Below are positions 6,326 through 7,389 of a stretch of 7,389 nt of DNA, one piece after another (position 1 is the stretch's first letter; each line of letters opens with the position of its first letter). A model generated the notes under the pieces. The model worked only from the letters and a program-made list of their open reading frames with translations. It was not told where the DNA came from and made no database searches. Both the position numbers and the translations under genes were made by a program. This DNA comes from Candidatus Omnitrophota bacterium (GTDB lineage: Bacteria; Omnitrophota; Gorgyraeia; 1-14-0-20-64-10), in assembly GCA_023248095.1 (NCBI GenBank), contig JAHFFF010000084.1:1-7389 (forward strand), given 5' to 3'.

Positions 6326-6907
6326 ATGTACGAACGCCGGGTTCATATACGGGTTCCGGTCGGGGTTGAAGGGAACTATCAGCCCATCGGAAAGCTGGCT
6401 GTTCCTAAACTTGGAATGACCAAGGATATCAGCCTAGGAGGGTCCCGTTTTGCCTCCGCGGAGCGGCTTGAGCCAGGCGGGAAGTATTTGGTGGCGCTCA
6501 GCCTCCCCAAGGAAGGGCAGATCACCCTCACCGGTGTGGTTGTTTGGTCGCGCGAGGCAGCGAATTCCGATCAGGGTGGCTACGAGGCCGGTTTCTGTTG
6601 GGCCAATGTGGATCCGCATGCGCAGGCCCGCCTGAACAGCTTCCTCACCGACTACACCCGCGTCGATTCCGTGGTGATCTTCTCCGGTCCTCCCTTGAAG
6701 CAGCCGGTCAATCTGGTGCGCGCCGCCGCTCTGGCCCTGATCATTTTCGGAATCTTGAGCGTCTGCGGCCAGATGTGGTTGAATCAGATGCAGCTGGTTT
6801 CGGAAAACAAATATCTGCGGGCTGCTCTCAATCTCTACCAGCAGCACCAGATGCCTTCCCGCCCCGCCGCACGGGCGCCTGCAAGTACAGACACAAGCAC
6901 GGACTAA
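6326..6907 (+). CDS. Membrane-anchored PilZ-domain protein (putative cyclic-di-GMP receptor)
   Basis: The N-terminal part carries both PilZ cyclic-di-GMP binding signatures: ERRVHIR with the RxxxR pattern (R5, R9) and DISLGG matching [D/N]xSxxG (D34, S36, G39). The beta-barrel runs to about residue 112, with VVVWSRE and YEAGFCW as typical strands. A hydrophobic stretch (about 129-152, rich in Ala, Leu and Ile) is a probable single membrane helix. About 40 residues follow, first heptad-like (LNQMQLVSENKYLRAALNLY, about 152-171), then Pro/Ala/Ser/Thr-rich. With no signal peptide, the PilZ domain is predicted to be cytoplasmic and the tail periplasmic. The output partner is unknown; no cyclase, phosphodiesterase, cellulose synthase or flagellar gene is nearby. 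The ATG at 6326 has only a weak ribosome binding site, AGAAAG at 6315-6320. No hairpin terminator is visible after the stop. Confidence 0.85.
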   Translation: MYERRVHIRVPVGVEGNYQPIGKLAVPKLGMTKDISLGGSRFASAERLEPGGKYLVALSLPKEGQITLTGVVVWSREAANSDQGGYEAGFCWANVDPHAQARLNSFLTDYTRVDSVVIFSGPPLKQPVNLVRAAALALIIFGILSVCGQMWLNQMQLVSENKYLRAALNLYQQHQMPSRPAARAPASTDTSTD

Positions 6908-6943
6908 GGCCTTACTCTCCCTGCAGTCTTTTCTCCGTTTCCG

Positions 6944-6972
6944 TTTACACCCGCGAACTTTCTAGGTAAACT
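6944..6972 (+). promoter_or_regulatory. Promoter for tRNA-Asn
   Basis: A -35 TTTACA (6944-6949, five of six) is separated by exactly 17 bp from a -10 TAAACT (6967-6972, four of six). The predicted start near 6979-6980 leaves a pre-tRNA leader of only three or four bases. Placement directly in front of a stable-RNA gene supports the call. Confidence 0.6.
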
Positions 6973-6982
6973 GTTCCCACAT

Positions 6983-7058
6983 TCCCCGGTAGCTCAGCTG
7001 GTAGAGCGGGTGACTGTTAATCACCATGTCCCAGGTTCGAGCCCTGGCCGGGGAGCCA
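6983..7058 (+). tRNA. tRNA-Asn (anticodon GTT)
   Basis: The acceptor TCCCCGG (6983-6989) pairs with CCGGGGA (7048-7054). The D stem is GCTC/GAGC. The anticodon stem GGTGA/TCACC encloses CTGTTAA, giving anticodon GTT (7016-7018) for AAC/AAU. The variable loop ATGTC is followed by T stem CCAGG/CCTGG with loop TTCGAGC. The discriminator is G7055 and the CCA is encoded (7056-7058). It appears to be a single-gene unit with its own promoter and terminator. Confidence 0.97.
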
Positions 7059-7073
7059 TTCTGTTTATTGTAA

Positions 7074-7112
7074 AAGCTGCGGGGAATTAAATCCCTTCGG
7101 CTTCTTGTTTTT
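7074..7112 (+). terminator. Intrinsic terminator after tRNA-Asn
   Basis: An outer stem AAGC (7074-7077) / GCTT (7100-7103) and an inner stem GGGGA (7081-7085) / TCCCT (7092-7096, one G-T wobble) are separated by a 3x3 internal loop, with hairpin loop ATTAAA. A T-rich tract TTCTTGTTTTT (7102-7112) follows. Shape and position fit a Rho-independent terminator, though the internal loop makes it only moderately stable. Confidence 0.6.
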
Positions 7113-7121
7113 AAGCGTAGA

Positions 7122-7389
7122 ATGCCTTCTGTGACTGAAGGTTTTAGCGCCTGGAGTGTTTTAAGAAAATTGTTCTGGCAGGATCTGCTTCTTCTGCTGG
7201 CCGTGTTTGTTCTGGCCCGCCTTGTCTCGTTTGTGATCCGATCGATCATTCTTCATTTCGCTGAAAGAGTCCATCCGCGCCTGCGTCTTTCGTTTCTGCG
7301 CACTCTTCCGATCGTCCGGCTTCTTGTGGGACTCGGCGCGGTGACGGTGATTGTGCCGATCCTTGTGGAGCCGACGTTTCGGAATATCG
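7122..7389 (+). CDS. MscS-family mechanosensitive ion channel, N-terminal part (3' end outside window)
   Basis: The frame is open from ATG 7122 to the window edge, giving 89 visible residues. A short polar N-terminus is followed by a hydrophobic helix (about 20-44, beginning WQDLLLLLAVFVLARLV) and a second (about 61-81, TLPIVRLLVGLGAVTVIVPI), joined by a basic, amphipathic stretch with HPRLRLSFLR. This spacing and the LVEPTFRNI segment resemble the region just before the pore-lining TM3 of MscS channels, which open under membrane tension to release solutes on hypo-osmotic shock. The diagnostic pore helix and beta domain lie outside the window. No clear ribosome binding site precedes ATG 7122; GTG 7131 is an alternative start. 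Leucine is encoded mainly by CTT (9 of 18), unlike the CTG/CTC-rich upstream genes, which may hint at a different origin or just small numbers. Confidence 0.68.
   Translation, partial: MPSVTEGFSAWSVLRKLFWQDLLLLLAVFVLARLVSFVIRSIILHFAERVHPRLRLSFLRTLPIVRLLVGLGAVTVIVPILVEPTFRNI

Noticed and set aside
6983..7058. Integration site in tRNA-Asn
   Set aside because: tRNA genes are common attachment sites, but I see no duplicated tRNA 3' end, integrase or foreign gene in the window.
6962..7249. Minus-strand open frame (95 codons) over tRNA-Asn
   Set aside because: Its protein contains the PARARTWDMV...HPLYQLSYRG type string produced by translating the reverse complement of a tRNA, a well-known annotation artefact. 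It also opposes the mscS-like gene.

Overview
This is a GC-rich, gene-dense bacterial chromosomal window. Every complete protein gene and all three tRNAs lie on the + strand. The content is mostly housekeeping: the clamp-loader gene dnaX, the repair gene recR, phosphoenolpyruvate carboxylase (ppc) and three tRNAs. They sit with a PHP-family metallohydrolase, a membrane-anchored PilZ protein and the start of an MscS-type channel. I see no phage genes, transposases, CRISPR arrays or toxin-antitoxin genes. The lineage cannot be fixed from this stretch. A divergent PPC, a tRNA-Arg with a GCG anticodon and a PilZ gene fit a free-living bacterium outside the well-studied Proteobacteria and Firmicutes (Nitrospirota- or NC10-like is my guess, an inference only).

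Layout: (1) 2-919 is the 3' part of a PHP-domain (CehA/McbA-like) metallohydrolase. Its last codons overlap a plausible extended -10 promoter for tRNA-Arg(GCG) at 927-1003. (2) tRNA-Ser(GCT) at 1071-1162 lies 20 nt in front of dnaX (1183-2823). recR (2833-3444) follows after 9 nt, without the ybaB/ebfC gene that often separates these two. ppc (3441-6251) then overlaps the recR stop by an ATGA junction. dnaX-recR-ppc is therefore almost certainly one transcript. (3) An AT-rich 74-bp gap holds a candidate extended -10 promoter and a six-codon leader ORF ahead of a PilZ gene (6326-6907). (4) tRNA-Asn(GTT) at 6983-7058 has its own promoter and an intrinsic terminator (7074-7112). The terminator T-tract ends 9 nt before the start codon of an MscS-like channel gene that runs off the window.

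How the genes relate: DnaX (clamp loading) and RecR (recombinational repair) form a familiar replication/repair pair. Coupling them to PPC (anaplerotic bicarbonate fixation) is less usual and may reflect growth-rate co-expression. PilZ points to cyclic-di-GMP signalling at the inner membrane, and MscS to osmotic protection. I found no clear undescribed multi-gene system. The points most worth following are the PPC active-site and inhibitor-site substitutions, the tRNA-Arg anticodon, the recR/ppc coupling, the tRNA-Ser/dnaX arrangement and the small leader ORF before pilZ.
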